A stretch of DNA of 64,000 bases from Brevibacterium epidermidis NBRC 14811 (GTDB lineage: Bacteria; Actinomycetota; Actinomycetes; Actinomycetales; Brevibacteriaceae): NCBI RefSeq assembly GCF_001570805.1, contig NZ_BCSJ01000011.1, positions 248,001 to 312,000 of the forward strand, written 5' to 3'. Under the pieces are notes generated by a model. It was not told the DNA's origin. It was given only the letters and a program-made list of their open reading frames with translations, and did no database searches. Below, piece after piece: positions 21,830 to 31,193 of the stretch (its first letter is position 1; every line of letters begins with the position of its first letter). Both the position numbers and the translations under genes were made by a program.

Positions 21830-23512
21830 ATGGCCGAATTCATCTACACCATGCACAAGGCGCGCAAAGCGCACGGTGACAAAGTCATCCTCGACGATGT
21901 ATCGATGTCGTTCTATCCCGGAGCGAAGATCGGTATGGTCGGCCCGAACGGCGCCGGCAAATCAACGATCCTGAAGATCATGGCGGGAATCGAGCAGCCT
22001 TCCAACGGCGAAGCTCGGCTCAGCCCCGGATACTCCGTGGGCATCCTCATGCAGGAACCGCCCCTGAACGAAGAGAAGACCGTCCTCGGCAACGTCGAAG
22101 AAGGCGTCGGCGAGATCAAGGCGAAGGTCGACCGGTTCAATGCCATCTCCGAGGAGATGGCGAACCCGGACGCCGACTTCGACGCCCTGATGGACGAAAT
22201 GGGCAAGCTGCAAGAGGCCATCGACGCCGCTGATGCCTGGGACCTCGACTCCCAGCTCGAGCAGGCGATGGACGCGCTGCGCTGCCCGCCGCCGGACGCA
22301 GACGTCTCCGTGCTCTCCGGTGGTGAACGTCGCCGCGTGGCACTGTGCAAGCTTCTGCTCGAGAAGCCCGACCTGCTGCTCCTCGACGAGCCGACCAACC
22401 ACCTCGACGCAGAATCGGTGCTGTGGCTCGAACAGCACCTGCAGAGCTACCCCGGCGCCGTCATCGCGATCACGCACGATAGGTACTTCCTCGACCACGT
22501 GGCCGAATGGATCGCCGAAGTTGACCGCGGCCACCTCTACCCCTATGAGGGCAACTACTCGACGTACCTCGAAAAGAAGCAGGAACGCCTCCAGGTCCAG
22601 GGCAAGAAGGACGCGAAGCTGTCCAAGCGGCTCAAGGACGAACTCGAATGGGTGCGTTCGAACCCGAAGGCGAAGCAGACGAAGTCGAAGGCTCGTCTGG
22701 CTCGCTATGAGGAGATGGCAGCCGAAGCCGAGAAGACGCAGAAGCTCGACTTCGAAGAGATTCAGATTCCCGCCGGCCCCCGCCTCGGTGATGTCGTCAT
22801 CGAAGCAGACAAGATCGAAAAGGGCTTCGACGGGCGCAAACTCATCGACGGTCTGAGCTTCTCACTGCCGCGCAACGGCATCGTCGGCGTGATCGGACCC
22901 AACGGCGTCGGCAAGTCGACGCTGTTCAAGACCATCGTCGGCATGGAAGAGCTCGACGGAGGAAACCTCAAGGTCGGCGACACCGTGAAGATCTCCTATG
23001 TGGATCAGTCCCGCGGCGGAATCGATCCGGACAAGAACCTCTGGGAGGTCGTCTCCGACGGACTCGACTTCATCCAGGTCGGCAAGGTCGAGATGCCGTC
23101 TCGCGCCTATGTCTCGGCCTTCGGATTCAAGGGCCCGGACCAGCAGAAGAAGGCCGGCGTCCTCTCCGGCGGTGAGCGCAACCGTCTCAACCTCGCGCTC
23201 ACGCTCAAGCAGGGCGGAAACCTCCTCCTGCTCGATGAGCCGACGAACGACCTCGATGTCGAGACCCTAGGCTCCCTAGAGAACGCTCTGCTCGAATTCC
23301 CCGGCTGTGCCGTGGTCGTCTCGCACGACCGTTGGTTCCTCGACCGCGTGGCCACGCACATCCTCGCGTGGGAAGGCACAGAGGAGAACCCGGCGAACTG
23401 GTACTGGTTCGAAGGCAACTTCGAAGCCTATGAGAAGAACAAGGTCGAACGACTCGGCGAAGACGCGGCCCGTCCGCACCGAGTCACACACCGCCGACTC
23501 ACCCGCGACTGA
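21830..23512 (+). CDS. ettA: Energy-dependent translational throttle protein EttA (ABC-F ATPase)
   Basis: 560 residues, two ABC domains and no membrane segment. NBD1: Walker A GPNGAGKST at 38-46, signature LSGGERRR, Walker B LLLLDEPTNHLD. A charged ABC-F linker rich in Lys/Glu (about 240-315). NBD2: Walker A GPNGVGKST near 356, signature LSGGERNR, Walker B LLLLDEPTNDLD. EttA binds the ribosomal E site and gates entry into elongation according to the ATP/ADP ratio. Followed by a strong terminator at 23561. Confidence 0.95.
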   Translation: MAEFIYTMHKARKAHGDKVILDDVSMSFYPGAKIGMVGPNGAGKSTILKIMAGIEQPSNGEARLSPGYSVGILMQEPPLNEEKTVLGNVEEGVGEIKAKVDRFNAISEEMANPDADFDALMDEMGKLQEAIDAADAWDLDSQLEQAMDALRCPPPDADVSVLSGGERRRVALCKLLLEKPDLLLLDEPTNHLDAESVLWLEQHLQSYPGAVIAITHDRYFLDHVAEWIAEVDRGHLYPYEGNYSTYLEKKQERLQVQGKKDAKLSKRLKDELEWVRSNPKAKQTKSKARLARYEEMAAEAEKTQKLDFEEIQIPAGPRLGDVVIEADKIEKGFDGRKLIDGLSFSLPRNGIVGVIGPNGVGKSTLFKTIVGMEELDGGNLKVGDTVKISYVDQSRGGIDPDKNLWEVVSDGLDFIQVGKVEMPSRAYVSAFGFKGPDQQKKAGVLSGGERNRLNLALTLKQGGNLLLLDEPTNDLDVETLGSLENALLEFPGCAVVVSHDRWFLDRVATHILAWEGTEENPANWYWFEGNFEAYEKNKVERLGEDAARPHRVTHRRLTRD

Positions 23513-23560
23513 TCTCAGTCCCGCGTGAGCCGATCTGGCTCTGACTCTGAAATCCCAAAC

Positions 23561-23593
23561 GTGATGCCCCGGTCATAGCGACCGGGGCATCAC
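23561..23593 (+). terminator. Intrinsic terminator after ettA
   Basis: 13-bp perfect stem GTGATGCCCCGGT (23561-23573) with ACCGGGGCATCAC (23581-23593), 7-nt loop. Confidence 0.8.
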
Positions 23594-23690
23594 TGTGTTC
23601 GAACTGTTTCGAGGGTTCACGCGGTGGTTCCGCTGCAACCGGCCTCGCCTCGACGGGCAGGTTCGGCAGACTGCGTGATTGAGTGGGGAG

Positions 23691-23936
23691 TCAGCTCTCT
23701 GAGCGGTCGGACAATCCTACGAGGGCTGCTATCCCTCTGAACAGAAGTCGGACGAGGATCGTGCCGATGATTCCCGCGACGATGGCGAGCAGCACGCAGA
23801 CGCCCAGATGCAGATCGGTGCGTCCCACGAAGGCGACGAGCGCGAGCAGGCCGATGACGAGGAACAGCGCCACGCTCACCAGCCGGCTGAGAATGTTGCC
23901 GATGATGTCCATCATCGTCGGGTCCTTACTCGTCAC
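23691..23936 (-). CDS. Small two/three-helix membrane protein coupled to tesB
   Basis: 81 residues from GTG 23936, preceded by AGGAGG on the minus strand (complement of 23941-23946) and overlapping the tesB stop by 4 bp. Hydrophobic helices around ILSRLVSVALFLVIGLLALV and GVCVLLAIVAGIIGTILV. It resembles the GlsB/YeaQ/YmgE-like small membrane proteins in layout, but I cannot assign a family. Translated with the thioesterase. Confidence 0.65.
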   Translation of the reverse strand: MTSKDPTMMDIIGNILSRLVSVALFLVIGLLALVAFVGRTDLHLGVCVLLAIVAGIIGTILVRLLFRGIAALVGLSDRSES

Positions 23937-24841
23937 TGAACCTCCTTGACCCGGACCATGCCCTCTTGCGCCACAGTGGCCAGCAGGGTTCCGTCCTGAG
24001 CGAAGATGCGTCCATAGCCGAGCCCGCGTCCGCCCTGCGCTGCAGGAGATTCCTGCACATAGAGCATCCACTCGTCGACCCGCACCCGATGGTGCCACCA
24101 CATGGCATGGTCGAGGCTGGCCACACGCAGACCCGGCGTCTGCCAGGTCAGTTCGTGGTGCCGCAGCACCGGCTCGAGCAGATTGAAGTCACTGGCATAG
24201 GCCAGTGCAGCGGCGTTGAGCACCGGATCGTCGCCGAACGGAGCGCTGGCCCGGAACCAGGAATGCTGTTCGGTGATGGAGGAATCGGAGACCCCGGAAG
24301 TGTGCAGCGACGGCTCGACAGGTCGGACTTCGAAAGGACGCTTCTTCAGCCAATCGCTGACGAGCGGAGAATCCTCGTCACCGATGTAATCGAGCAGCTC
24401 CGGGCAGTCCTCGGGGGCCGGCAGACCGGTCGGCATCTGCTCGGCATGGTTGAGACCAGGCTGTTCGTCCTGGAAGGAAGCGCTGAGCGACAGGATCGGG
24501 GCTCCCTTCTGATACGCGTGCACTCGGCGGGCAGAGAACGAACGTCCGTCGCGCAGCCGCTCGACTCCGAATTCGATGGGTTCGCTGACATCGCCGGCAC
24601 GCAGGAAGTACCCGTGGAGCGAATGGATCAGACGGTCGCTGGGAAGCGTCGCCGCAGCAGCGATGACACACTGCGCGAGGACCTGTCCTCCGAAGACCCG
24701 ACCGTCAGGCTTGTACTGGCTGTGCCCGATGAAGAAATCCGTCTCGCTCGAAGCCGCGGTGAACTCGAGCTTGCGGAGATCGAGGATCTCGTGCAGCCGT
24801 GCTACGTTCGCCTCCGCCTCGGTGGGTGCTTCGTCGGTCAT
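23933..24841 (-). CDS. tesB: Acyl-CoA thioesterase II
   Basis: 302 residues, double hot-dog fold. It hydrolyses acyl-CoA to free fatty acid and CoA. Family signatures: FIGHSQYKPDGRVFGGQVLAQ near 38-58 and HSLHGYFLRAGD near 88. The C-terminal half carries the catalytic Asp/Thr(Ser)/Gln set (SLDHAMWWH, YVQESP, VAQEGMVR). It is read away from the thioesterase gene at 24928, with which it shares an 86-bp divergent intergenic region. Confidence 0.93.
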   Translation of the reverse strand: MTDEAPTEAEANVARLHEILDLRKLEFTAASSETDFFIGHSQYKPDGRVFGGQVLAQCVIAAAATLPSDRLIHSLHGYFLRAGDVSEPIEFGVERLRDGRSFSARRVHAYQKGAPILSLSASFQDEQPGLNHAEQMPTGLPAPEDCPELLDYIGDEDSPLVSDWLKKRPFEVRPVEPSLHTSGVSDSSITEQHSWFRASAPFGDDPVLNAAALAYASDFNLLEPVLRHHELTWQTPGLRVASLDHAMWWHHRVRVDEWMLYVQESPAAQGGRGLGYGRIFAQDGTLLATVAQEGMVRVKEVQ

Positions 24842-24927
24842 GGGTTTCTCCCTCGGATGACTGTGCCAATGATGCGTACGAGTGACGATCCTATCGTGTG
24901 GGGCATCGGGGTGATGAAGGTGGCATG

Positions 24928-25479
24928 ATGGGAAATATGCATTCAGGCGCCACCAACCCCCTTCTCGAAGAATTCACCCGAGTACTGCTGGAACTGAGAT
25001 GGGGTGATATGGATGCGTACGGTCACGTCAACAACGTCACTCAGCTCAAACTGCTGGAAGAAGCGCGTGTCCGTGCTCTCGGCTCGCCTACTCACAGCTC
25101 GGATGCACCGACCACGCCTGGACAGCATGGAGTGTCCGACACCGTCAGTGGCGTGGAGATTCCGACGATCTTCGCCGACGCCTCGGCGACGACGGAGCTG
25201 CTCGTGGCCTCCCACGCGATCGAATACCGCGCCCCGATTCCCTATCGCACCGGACCCATCGCCGTCGATCTCGTCATCAGCGAGGTCAGGCCCGCCTCGG
25301 TGACGGTGGGATACGTCATCTGCGAACCGGACGGTTCGCGCACATATACGGTCGCCGAGACCGTTATCGTCTTCATCGACATTGCCAGCGGCCGACCACG
25401 TCGGCTCAGCGAAGCCGAGACCGAAGCAATGGAATCGGTGCTCGGCACGCCCGTCCCGCTGCGGAGGGCCCGCCGATGA
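24928..25479 (+). CDS. Single hot-dog (4HBT-type) acyl-CoA thioesterase
   Basis: About 183 residues. The 4HBT signature WGDMDAYGHVNNV carries the catalytic Asp and is near the N-terminus, followed by IEYRAPIPYRTGPIAVDL and TVAETVIVFID. Start is uncertain: ATG 24925, 24928 and 24937 are in frame. 24928 gives the best spacing to AGGTGG (24918-24923). The stop overlaps the ATG of the next gene. Confidence 0.85.
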   Translation: MGNMHSGATNPLLEEFTRVLLELRWGDMDAYGHVNNVTQLKLLEEARVRALGSPTHSSDAPTTPGQHGVSDTVSGVEIPTIFADASATTELLVASHAIEYRAPIPYRTGPIAVDLVISEVRPASVTVGYVICEPDGSRTYTVAETVIVFIDIASGRPRRLSEAETEAMESVLGTPVPLRRARR

Positions 25480-26147
25480 CTGACCTTCACATCAACGACC
25501 CGCTGGCGATGCGAGACCTCTCCGCGTTCACCTCTCTGGCACATAGGGCGGATTCCGACGGAGCGATGCGGCTGCAGGTGGCTTCTGACGTCCTCGCGGC
25601 TACCGTCGCTCCGCTGTTCCCACACGGACTCGGCGATTCGACACCGCTGGTGCTGGCCATGAGGATGCTGCGCCTGGACGACCATGACCTCGATGGATTC
25701 GACGAGGCGGTGCCGCTGTCGAATCTCCTCGACCGCTTCGCGCGCGTTGAGAACGGAACGACTCTGCCGGTGCCGCCGAACTCCGTGCTCGTGTCGTGGA
25801 CGGGGATTGCGCCTCCACGCGGAGGCTGGGCCGAATACGACACGATCACGGTCGGACGACTCCATGAGACCGCGGAAGCAGGGATTGAGGAGATCAGCAC
25901 CGGCGCGCCCGAGGGATCCGGAGGACACGCTGTCAAAGCGCTGCGCTCTCGGGTGTGGACACGTGAGATGACGGGCGAGCAGGGGACCGGGATGCCAGGG
26001 GGATTGGCGTTCGCCGCCACCGCTCTGCGCTTCGTCCCACCCGCTGGTCGCGATGACGACAAGCAGTTGCGGATTATGGAATCGGGAGGCTGGCTGCGCC
26101 TCGTCACCCCCGGCGGTCACCTGCTCACGCGTGGTCGTGGTCGGTGA
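25476..26147 (+). CDS. Conserved hypothetical protein coupled to the 4HBT thioesterase
   Basis: 223 residues with no membrane segment, P-loop or recognisable catalytic motif. Features are MRLQVASDVLAATVAPLFP, LSNLLDRFARV, and a C-terminal LRIMESGGWLRLVTPGGHLL. The 4-bp ATGA overlap with the thioesterase and the conserved neighbourhood (thioesterase, globin, pepN) in related actinobacteria argue for a shared role. Function unknown. Confidence 0.75.
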   Translation: MTDLHINDPLAMRDLSAFTSLAHRADSDGAMRLQVASDVLAATVAPLFPHGLGDSTPLVLAMRMLRLDDHDLDGFDEAVPLSNLLDRFARVENGTTLPVPPNSVLVSWTGIAPPRGGWAEYDTITVGRLHETAEAGIEEISTGAPEGSGGHAVKALRSRVWTREMTGEQGTGMPGGLAFAATALRFVPPAGRDDDKQLRIMESGGWLRLVTPGGHLLTRGRGR

Positions 26148-26168
26148 TCAACGTGGGCGGTGATCAGC

Positions 26169-26191
26169 GGGTCCTGTGGGCAACAGGATCC
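26169..26191. terminator. Hairpin between convergent genes
   Basis: 9-bp stem GGGTCCTGT/ACAGGATCC (one wobble) with a 5-nt loop, in the 48-bp gap between the hypothetical gene and the convergent globin gene. No T-run. Confidence 0.5.
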
Positions 26192-26195
26192 GTGA

Positions 26196-26597
26196 TCAGC
26201 GAATATTCGAGTTCGTGTTGACCATCGCGGTCGCGGCCCGCTGGAAGTAGTCCCAGAACATCTCGTCGTACAGCGGCGGCAGACTCACATCGTCGAGAGC
26301 CGCACGCATGCAGCGCAGCCACCGATCCCGGGCATCGAAATCGATCGGATAATCGAAATGCCGCATCCGCAGCCGCGGATGGCCACGCTCCTCCTGATAC
26401 GTCGACGGACCGCCGAAGTACTGTTCGAGGAACGTCTGCAGACGGTGCTTCGCTCCTTCCAGCTCATGGCCGTCCGGATACATCGCAATGAGCGGCGCAT
26501 CCGCGTCGACATGCTGGTAGAACACGTCAACGAGGCGGGCGAAAGTGTCATGTCCGCCCACGGCGGCGAAGATGGAGCCGTCAGCTGTCTGTGTCAT
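26196..26597 (-). CDS. glbO: Truncated haemoglobin, group II (trHbO type)
   Basis: 133 residues. Group II markers are Tyr B10 (LVDVFYQHV), the YPDGHELEGAKHRL stretch, proximal His F8 in RLRMRHFDYPID, and Trp G8 in ARDRWLRCM. Binds haem and O2, with proposed roles in O2/NO chemistry or peroxide handling. Start ATG 26597 overlaps the 3' end of the MscS gene by 17 bp, with GAAGGA upstream, so it is the last gene of a pepN-mscS-globin unit. Confidence 0.93.
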   Translation of the reverse strand: MTQTADGSIFAAVGGHDTFARLVDVFYQHVDADAPLIAMYPDGHELEGAKHRLQTFLEQYFGGPSTYQEERGHPRLRMRHFDYPIDFDARDRWLRCMRAALDDVSLPPLYDEMFWDYFQRAATAMVNTNSNIR

Positions 26598-27672
26598 CAC
26601 TGGATCCTTCACTGGGGGAGTCTTCCTGCACGGTGCTGCGGATCTCCTGGTCGCTGGGCAGCGGCGAGGGATTCTCGGAGTCGGTGGCGACTGCGGGAGC
26701 CACTGTCCCTTCCTTGGTCGGCAGCGTGCGCAGAACCGTCTCCTGAACCATACCGATCTGTCCGCCGCGCTTGGCCAACTGGGTCATGAGTTCGGCACGG
26801 AAGGCACGCTCGACCATCCACTGCAGGTTCGGTTTGGTCTTGACCATGGTGCGGATGACTCGGTGGGAGCCCGACAGCGACTGGACGCCGGCGATCTCCG
26901 GGTCCTCGAGCATCGCCTTCGACAGTTCCGGATCCTTCCGCAGAGACCGTGTGATCTCCTCGGTCATCTCGCGGTATTCGTCCATCGAAGTCCGGTAGTC
27001 GATGGGGATGTCGAGGACGGCGCGAGCCCAACCCTGGGACAGATTGCCCACACGCAGGATCTCACCGTTGCGCACGTGCCACAGGGTGCCGGTGAGGTCA
27101 CGGATCTGGGTGCGGCGCAGGCCGACGTCCTCGACCTCTCCGACTGCCTCGCCGAGGTCGACGGTGTCACCGATTCCGTACTGGTCTTCGATGACGATGA
27201 AGAATCCCGACAGGTAGTCGCGGACGAGCTCCTGAGCACCGAAGGCGATGGCGACACCGGCGATACCTGCGGAAGCGAGGATCGGGGCGATGTTGAAGCT
27301 CAGAGCATCGAGGATCATGAGGACTGCGATGACACTGACGAGGATCGTCGTCACCGACGACAGCATCCGGCCCACGGTCTTCGCCCGCTGTGCTCGACGT
27401 TCCTTGATCGTCTGCTCGTCGATCCCGGTCCGTTGGGCCTCGAGCGCAGTGGCCGAGAATTTCGTGCGGCCGGCGCTTTCGGCCTTCTCGCTGCCGACGG
27501 TGCCCTTGGCAACAGCGGCGGTGAACCGTCGGATGAAGAGCCGGATGACGAGGTTGACGACGATGGCGCCGATGATGATGACGGTGATCTTCAGCGGAGC
27601 GCCGAGGAGGAAGGTCGTCCAATCGAATTCACTTGCGTTCTGAACAGTGTTGTCTATTGCATCGGAAGTCAT
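26581..27672 (-). CDS. Small-conductance mechanosensitive ion channel (MscS family)
   Basis: 363 residues. Three N-terminal membrane helices (LKITVIIIGAIVVNLVIRLF; VTTILVSVIAVLMILDAL; the pore helix ILASAGIAGVAIAFGAQELV with the Ala/Gly-rich packing typical of MscS TM3). The beta domain follows (FFIVIEDQYGIGDTVDLG) and then the cytoplasmic alpha/beta domain. The last ~60 residues are a polar extension. It opens under membrane tension to release solutes on osmotic down-shock. 12 bp downstream of pepN, same strand. Confidence 0.93.
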   Translation of the reverse strand: MTSDAIDNTVQNASEFDWTTFLLGAPLKITVIIIGAIVVNLVIRLFIRRFTAAVAKGTVGSEKAESAGRTKFSATALEAQRTGIDEQTIKERRAQRAKTVGRMLSSVTTILVSVIAVLMILDALSFNIAPILASAGIAGVAIAFGAQELVRDYLSGFFIVIEDQYGIGDTVDLGEAVGEVEDVGLRRTQIRDLTGTLWHVRNGEILRVGNLSQGWARAVLDIPIDYRTSMDEYREMTEEITRSLRKDPELSKAMLEDPEIAGVQSLSGSHRVIRTMVKTKPNLQWMVERAFRAELMTQLAKRGGQIGMVQETVLRTLPTKEGTVAPAVATDSENPSPLPSDQEIRSTVQEDSPSEGSSDDTDS

Positions 27673-27684
27673 GATCTCTCGAGA

Positions 27685-30330
27685 TTAGCCGCGAAGGTTC
27701 AATGATCCCTTGGAAGCGCTGGACACACGCTGAACTTCCAGCGCGCGCTTCGCATCGGCGAGGTTCTCCCGCATCAGCCGCACCAGGCCCTTCGGTGCTG
27801 AAGGGTGATCGTCGAGCCACAGGGAAGTGGCGTCGACTGTGGCAGAACTCACCGGCGGGTAGAGCCGCAGAGTCATCGTCTGCGCCATCTCCAGCGTGCG
27901 CGTCTCCCACCAGCCGGCCACTCGGGCGAAGTACTCATCGGCGAAGGACCGCAGCGGTTCTTCGGCGGGAATGAGCTCCCCGGAGTCCTGCTGCAGGCCG
28001 GTTCCGAAGCCCAGCGCGAGTGCACCGAGTTCGGAGTTCGGCAGATCGGCATCGTCGACGATGCGAGTGAAGGTCTGGGATTTCGACGCCGAGGTGGGCC
28101 TGGAGGCACGTGCGGTCGCGGCGTGACGCACACCCGTGGCGCTGGGGTCCTTCCGACTCATCTCCGCCACGACCGAATCATCGACGGCATCGTTTGCGCA
28201 CAGTCCGATGATGATCTCCCATGTCAGGTCGGTGTCCAGAGTGATCCCATAGACGCTTTCCGTCTCGGGCCGCAGCCATGACTTCAGCCGATCCAGCTGT
28301 TCGGGCGTGGTCGCATGACGGACGAAACCGCGTACGAATTGGAAGGCCTGATCCGTTCCTCCTTCGATCGTCTCGAACAGTTCGATGAAACGATCAGCCA
28401 CCTCGGCGTGCTTGTCCTCCCGCTCCTGCAGAGGCAGGTAGGCAGCGACCGCAGTATCGAGCTGACGCATCTGCGTGAGCAGACCGGAGGAATGGGTGAT
28501 GGCTCCCAGATGGGTGAGCACTGTGTTGATGTAGTCGTGGACGGGGCGTTCACCGTCACGGACCTCATCCCACAGGGTGGCCAGGACGAGCAGCTGAGTG
28601 AGCGAATCGTCGAAGTCGCTCAGTCGGTGCGCTGCTGTCTCCATGCTGCGTGAGTCGAAGCGGACCTTCGCATAGCTGAGGTCAGCGTCGTTGACGACGA
28701 TGACGTCGGGCAGGGCGAGTCCCCGTGCCTCGGTGACCTCTGCGGCCTCGCCGTCGAGGTCGAGGGGGAACGAGTGGGTGCGCTCCAGACGACCCTGTTC
28801 ATTGTCCGAGTAGAAGCCGATGGCCAGCCGGTGCGGTCGCAGCGACGGAGTGGGCTGCCCCGGAATTGACCAGGGCTTCTGAGTCACCTGCAGGTTCGAG
28901 ATCGTCTGCTCGCCCTCTGTGGTGACGAGGGCTTCGAGGAGGTTGACTCCTGATTCCTCGAGCCACAGCTTCGACCAGCTCTCCAGATCCCGCCCCGAGG
29001 TGGCCTCGAGTTCACTGAGGAGATCAGAGAGTTCTGTGTTCGACCACGCATGTTTGTCGAAGTAGCTCTTGAGGCCGGAGAAGAATTCGTCGCGGCCGAC
29101 CCAGGCGACGAGCTGTTTGAGCACCGAGGCGCCCTTCGCATAGGTGATCCCATCGAAGTTGACCTCGACATCGGCGAGGTCCTCGATCGGAGCGACGATC
29201 GGGTGCGTGCTCGGCAGCTGATCCTGGCGGTAGGCCCAGGACTTCTCGATCGTGGCGAACGTCGTCCACGCATCGGCGAACTCCGTCGCCTCGGCTGTTG
29301 CCAGGGTCGACATGAACTCGGCGAATGATTCGTTGAGCCACAGATCGTTCCACCAGCGCATGGTGACGAGATCGCCGAACCACATATGAGCCAGTTCGTG
29401 GAGGACCGTGACCGTCCGTCGTTCGACCAGAGCCTCGGTGGGCCGGGAGCGGAAGACGTAGTTCTCGAGGATCGTCACGGCTCCGGCGTTCTCCATCGCT
29501 CCCGCATTGAACTCGGGGACGAAGAGCTGGTCGTACTTCTCGAATGGGTAGGCGACCCCGAATTCTCGTTCGAAGAACTCGAAACCGGCCTTCGTGACCC
29601 GGAACAGCTTCTCCGCATCGAGGTACTCGAGCAGTGAGGCACGGCAGTACAGGCCCAGAGGCACGACCGATCCGTCAGAGGACGTCAGCTGCGAATGCAC
29701 GGATTCATAGGGACCGGCGATGATCGCGGTGATATACGACGAGATCGGCGTGGTGGGAGCGAACTGCCATACCGCCATGCCTGCCTGTGGAGCCTCGCCG
29801 AGCTCGGCGAAGGTCTCCTTCGGATCGCTCGGAGTCGGAGTGGGGGAGTTCGAGACGACGGTCCACTTCTCCGGTGCGACGACGGTGAAGGAGTACGGAG
29901 ACTTGATATCCGGCTGTTCGAAGACGGGGAAGACCCGGCGCGCGTCGGGGACCTCGAACTGGGAGTAGAGGTAGACCTCGTCATCGATCGGGTCGACGAA
30001 ACGGTGCAGTCCCTCTCCGGTATTCATATAGGAGAAATGGGCGTCGACGATGAGCTCGTTCTCAGCGGCGAGGCCGGGAAGGGTGATGCGGGCCGGTGCG
30101 ACCACCTCGGCGAGGTCGAGGTCTGTGCCGTTGAGACGGACGCGCTCGACGCTTGCGGTGATGGCGTCGATGAACGTCGTCGAATTCGGAGCTGCAGTGA
30201 AGCGGATTCGTGAACGGACGCGGAAACTCTCACCCACTCCCGTGAGGATCAGGGTGTGCTCGTAGCTCGAGACGTCCACGATGGCGGAACGTTCGCGTGC
30301 TTCGTCGCGGGTGAGATTGTGTTGCGGCAC
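27685..30330 (-). CDS. pepN: Aminopeptidase N (M1 zinc metallopeptidase)
   Basis: 881 residues. Exopeptidase motif GAMEN at 277-281. Zinc site HELAH at 311-315 with third ligand Glu334 (WLNESFAEF). The catalytic domain is followed by the long ERAP-like helical C-terminal domain (about 520-881) typical of actinobacterial PepN. Starts at GTG 30330 and shares a 193-bp divergent gap with the DsbA-like gene, in which I see no other gene. Cytoplasmic, no signal peptide. Releases N-terminal amino acids from peptides made by Clp and other proteases. Confidence 0.96.
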   Translation of the reverse strand: MPQHNLTRDEARERSAIVDVSSYEHTLILTGVGESFRVRSRIRFTAAPNSTTFIDAITASVERVRLNGTDLDLAEVVAPARITLPGLAAENELIVDAHFSYMNTGEGLHRFVDPIDDEVYLYSQFEVPDARRVFPVFEQPDIKSPYSFTVVAPEKWTVVSNSPTPTPSDPKETFAELGEAPQAGMAVWQFAPTTPISSYITAIIAGPYESVHSQLTSSDGSVVPLGLYCRASLLEYLDAEKLFRVTKAGFEFFEREFGVAYPFEKYDQLFVPEFNAGAMENAGAVTILENYVFRSRPTEALVERRTVTVLHELAHMWFGDLVTMRWWNDLWLNESFAEFMSTLATAEATEFADAWTTFATIEKSWAYRQDQLPSTHPIVAPIEDLADVEVNFDGITYAKGASVLKQLVAWVGRDEFFSGLKSYFDKHAWSNTELSDLLSELEATSGRDLESWSKLWLEESGVNLLEALVTTEGEQTISNLQVTQKPWSIPGQPTPSLRPHRLAIGFYSDNEQGRLERTHSFPLDLDGEAAEVTEARGLALPDVIVVNDADLSYAKVRFDSRSMETAAHRLSDFDDSLTQLLVLATLWDEVRDGERPVHDYINTVLTHLGAITHSSGLLTQMRQLDTAVAAYLPLQEREDKHAEVADRFIELFETIEGGTDQAFQFVRGFVRHATTPEQLDRLKSWLRPETESVYGITLDTDLTWEIIIGLCANDAVDDSVVAEMSRKDPSATGVRHAATARASRPTSASKSQTFTRIVDDADLPNSELGALALGFGTGLQQDSGELIPAEEPLRSFADEYFARVAGWWETRTLEMAQTMTLRLYPPVSSATVDATSLWLDDHPSAPKGLVRLMRENLADAKRALEVQRVSSASKGSLNLRG

Positions 30331-30523
30331 AGTGAGGTGACCTTCGCTTCGGGAACCGGGTGTACTCGGTCATTCTTTCATGGACAAGCGTTCCTGGCGC
30401 GATATCTGCACCACTGATCGGTATTCGGCCGCTGTACCCGCGATCGACCGGTATTGGTAGATTGAACACCGACACCTCGGGTGCCCGACAGGGTTCCCGC
30501 AAGCGGATGAAAGAGGAGAGACA

Positions 30524-31129
30524 GTGAGCAGAGAAACACTCGACCTGTGGTTCGACACGGCCTGCCCGTGGGCATGGATGACCTCGCGCTGGGGACTCGA
30601 AGTGGCCAAGGTCCGCGACGTCGACGTGAAGTTCCATCCGATGAGCCTGAACTTCCTCAACCGGGACAAGGACATTTCCGAGGACTACCGCGCACTGATG
30701 AACCGGGCCCTGGCCCCGATGCGCATCGTCACCGCCGCGATCGCCGAGCACGGTGAGGAGATCGCCGAACCGCTCTACACCGCGATCGGCACCCGCATCC
30801 ACCCAGGTGGAGAGAAGGACTTCGACAAAGCTGTGACCGAGGCCCTCGCCGAGGTGGGACTGCCCGCCGATCTCAAGAAGTACGGCGAAACCGACGACTA
30901 TGACGCACAGCTCCAGGCCTCTCATGACGAGGCTCTGAGTTTGGTCGGCGACGATGTCGGCACACCGATCTGCCGCGTCGCCGGAACCGCGTTCTTCGGC
31001 CCCGTCGTCACTCCCGCCCCGAAGGGCGAAGATGCTGGTCGTCTTTTCGATGGAGTTCTCGCAGTCGCCTCGACGCCGGGATTCTTCGAGCTCAAGCGCA
31101 CCCGCGACCAGGGCCCGAACTTCGACTGA
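30524..31129 (+). CDS. DsbA-family mycothiol-dependent oxidoreductase (Rv2466c-like), CPWA active site
   Basis: 201 residues, thioredoxin fold with a DsbA-type helical insert and no signal peptide. It matches the actinobacterial Rv2466c family (WFDTACPWAWMTSRWGLEV; GTPICRVAGTAFFGPVVTP). In Rv2466c the active site is CPWC; here it is Cys14-Pro-Trp-Ala17, leaving a single nucleophilic Cys. A monothiol mechanism with mycothiol as resolving thiol is therefore likely (inference). Its neighbour rpiB and divergent pepN are the same as in mycobacteria. Confidence 0.85.
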   Translation: MSRETLDLWFDTACPWAWMTSRWGLEVAKVRDVDVKFHPMSLNFLNRDKDISEDYRALMNRALAPMRIVTAAIAEHGEEIAEPLYTAIGTRIHPGGEKDFDKAVTEALAEVGLPADLKKYGETDDYDAQLQASHDEALSLVGDDVGTPICRVAGTAFFGPVVTPAPKGEDAGRLFDGVLAVASTPGFFELKRTRDQGPNFD

Positions 31130-31193
31130 GACTCGACGGTCCGCGCAGTCAGCGGATCGACCGCCCCCCCACCACGCACCGAAAGGCAGACAT

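Noticed and set aside
26144..26200. Three copies of GTGATCA[GA]C at 26144, 26160 and 26192 (16 and 32 bp apart)
   Set aside because: Very short motif; the first overlaps a stop codon and the others flank a terminator hairpin. Looks like chance plus hairpin symmetry rather than a CRISPR or iteron array.
26545..27705. 386-codon plus-strand frame opposite the MscS gene
   Set aside because: Overlaps a well-supported channel gene and has shadow-type composition.
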